Assembly: GCF_000317515.1 (NCBI RefSeq)
Contig: NC_019738.1
Location: forward strand, 7,094,001-7,158,000
Direction: 5' to 3'
Length of the DNA: 64,000 nucleotides
Source: Allocoleopsis franciscana PCC 7113
GTDB lineage: Bacteria > Cyanobacteriota > Cyanobacteriia > Cyanobacteriales > Coleofasciculaceae
Positions 63,685-64,000 of this stretch are shown here, piece by piece; the stretch's first letter is position 1, and each line of letters begins with the position of its first letter. A program made the translations under genes and the position numbers. The notes under the pieces were generated by a model. That model ran no database searches. It saw only the letters and a program-made list of their open reading frames with translations, and was not told where the DNA came from.

Positions 63685-64000
63685 ATGAATTCTCGAATAA
63701 GCTTGGCTTTGAGCCTGTTAACAATCCTGACTTTCCTGGCTGACAAGACACCTGCCACGGCTCAAAGGGAAACGTTTAGCTCCCCTCCATCGGTGCCAGC
63801 TAAGCCGGGGAATCGGGAGACTGCCAAACCAATCGTTGTTGCCGAGTTAGTGGAACAACTCCGCACGGCGGATGTTGAAGAGCGTCGGAAAATTATTCAA
63901 CAACTGAGCAATACCGAACAAAATATTGTGCCAGCATTGGTTAGAGCGATGGAAGAACCCGATCCTCTGGTCAAAAGTGGCGTGGCAGAAGTGCTGGGAA
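63685..64000 (+). CDS. exported HEAT-repeat protein, N-terminal part (cut by window edge)
   Basis: ATG 63685 opens 105 codons that run to the edge. Signal peptide SLALSLLTILTFLADKTPAT with AQRE after it. Pro/Ser linker, then the first HEAT-like helices: AELVEQLRTADVEERRKIIQ, ALVRAMEEPDPLVKSGVAEV. Likely a periplasmic repeat scaffold. Remaining length unknown. Confidence 0.75.
   Translation, partial: MNSRISLALSLLTILTFLADKTPATAQRETFSSPPSVPAKPGNRETAKPIVVAELVEQLRTADVEERRKIIQQLSNTEQNIVPALVRAMEEPDPLVKSGVAEVLG

Noticed and set aside
1-64000. tRNA, rRNA or riboswitch genes
   Set aside because: I looked for TYC-loop motifs, rRNA core strings and common riboswitch boxes by eye and found none. A covariance scan (tRNAscan, Infernal) would be decisive.

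Overview
The window is chromosomal DNA of a cyanobacterium, most likely a filamentous, large-genome type. The evidence is the frequent HIP1 octamer GCGATCGC, a moderate GC content, and families typical of cyanobacteria: DUF760, DUF928, DUF1816, a CHAT/TPR protein, filamentous-haemagglutinin exoproteins, a CHASE2 cyclase, MenH and class III cyclase signalling. I saw no rRNA, tRNA, CRISPR array or intact transposase. The two end genes are cut: a C-terminal piece at 1-162 and a secreted HEAT-repeat protein from 63685.

Layout. 0.2-5 kb: a Pro/Ala-rich protein, a decayed alkaline phosphatase D gene, small membrane proteins, DUF760, scpB and an ABC ATPase. 5-10 kb: a hopanoid-type locus with an HpnG-like nucleosidase, divergent from an RND permease translationally coupled to an HpnA-like epimerase. 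The RND protein appears to lack both docking subdomains. 10-17 kb: an SbcD-like nuclease operon, a truncated HAD gene, a NodIJ-like ABC exporter, a thioesterase and a Rieske lipoprotein. 17-27 kb: a signalling and secretion cluster with a CHASE2 adenylate/guanylate cyclase carrying a C-terminal PilZ-like domain, a haemagglutinin relic, a tiny secreted Cys-rich peptide, an intact TPS exoprotein, DUF928 and a TPR-CHAT caspase-like protein. 27-32 kb: an orphan ParA, IlvB with a C-terminal zinc ribbon, a broken DUF1206 gene and an AI-2E permease.

32-39 kb: a pentapeptide protein with a perfect 15-bp tandem array, a lipid-kinase relic, a two-domain lipoprotein with an interspersed repeat in its N-terminus, a histidine kinase and NarL-type regulator with a duplicated receiver fragment, an aspartase-like lyase and a Spy-like protein. 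39-46.5 kb: a fused double-ATPase peptide ABC protein, a phosphodiester glycosidase, MenH, an antitoxin-like protein, a peptidoglycan-binding protein and two tandem paralogous membrane proteins. 46.5-51 kb: a MITE-like element, a triple-repeat glycine-zipper stress protein, a BON lipoprotein and MscS, which suggest an envelope or osmotic stress island. 51-64 kb: conserved hypothetical proteins, an SGNH-like protein, a TPR protein, a paralogue of the first gene, a DUF39 homocysteine protein, an iron-type ABC ATPase, Dps and an M16 peptidase homologue without its zinc motif.

A recurring theme is decay. At least six gene relics (phoD, HAD, haemagglutinin, DUF1206, lipid kinase, receiver domain) and several interspersed repeats lie between healthy genes. 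The two most promising units for new biology are the exoprotein/CHAT/Cys-rich peptide/cyclase neighbourhood (17.4-26.5 kb) and the dockless RND pump beside hopanoid genes (5.2-9.9 kb).
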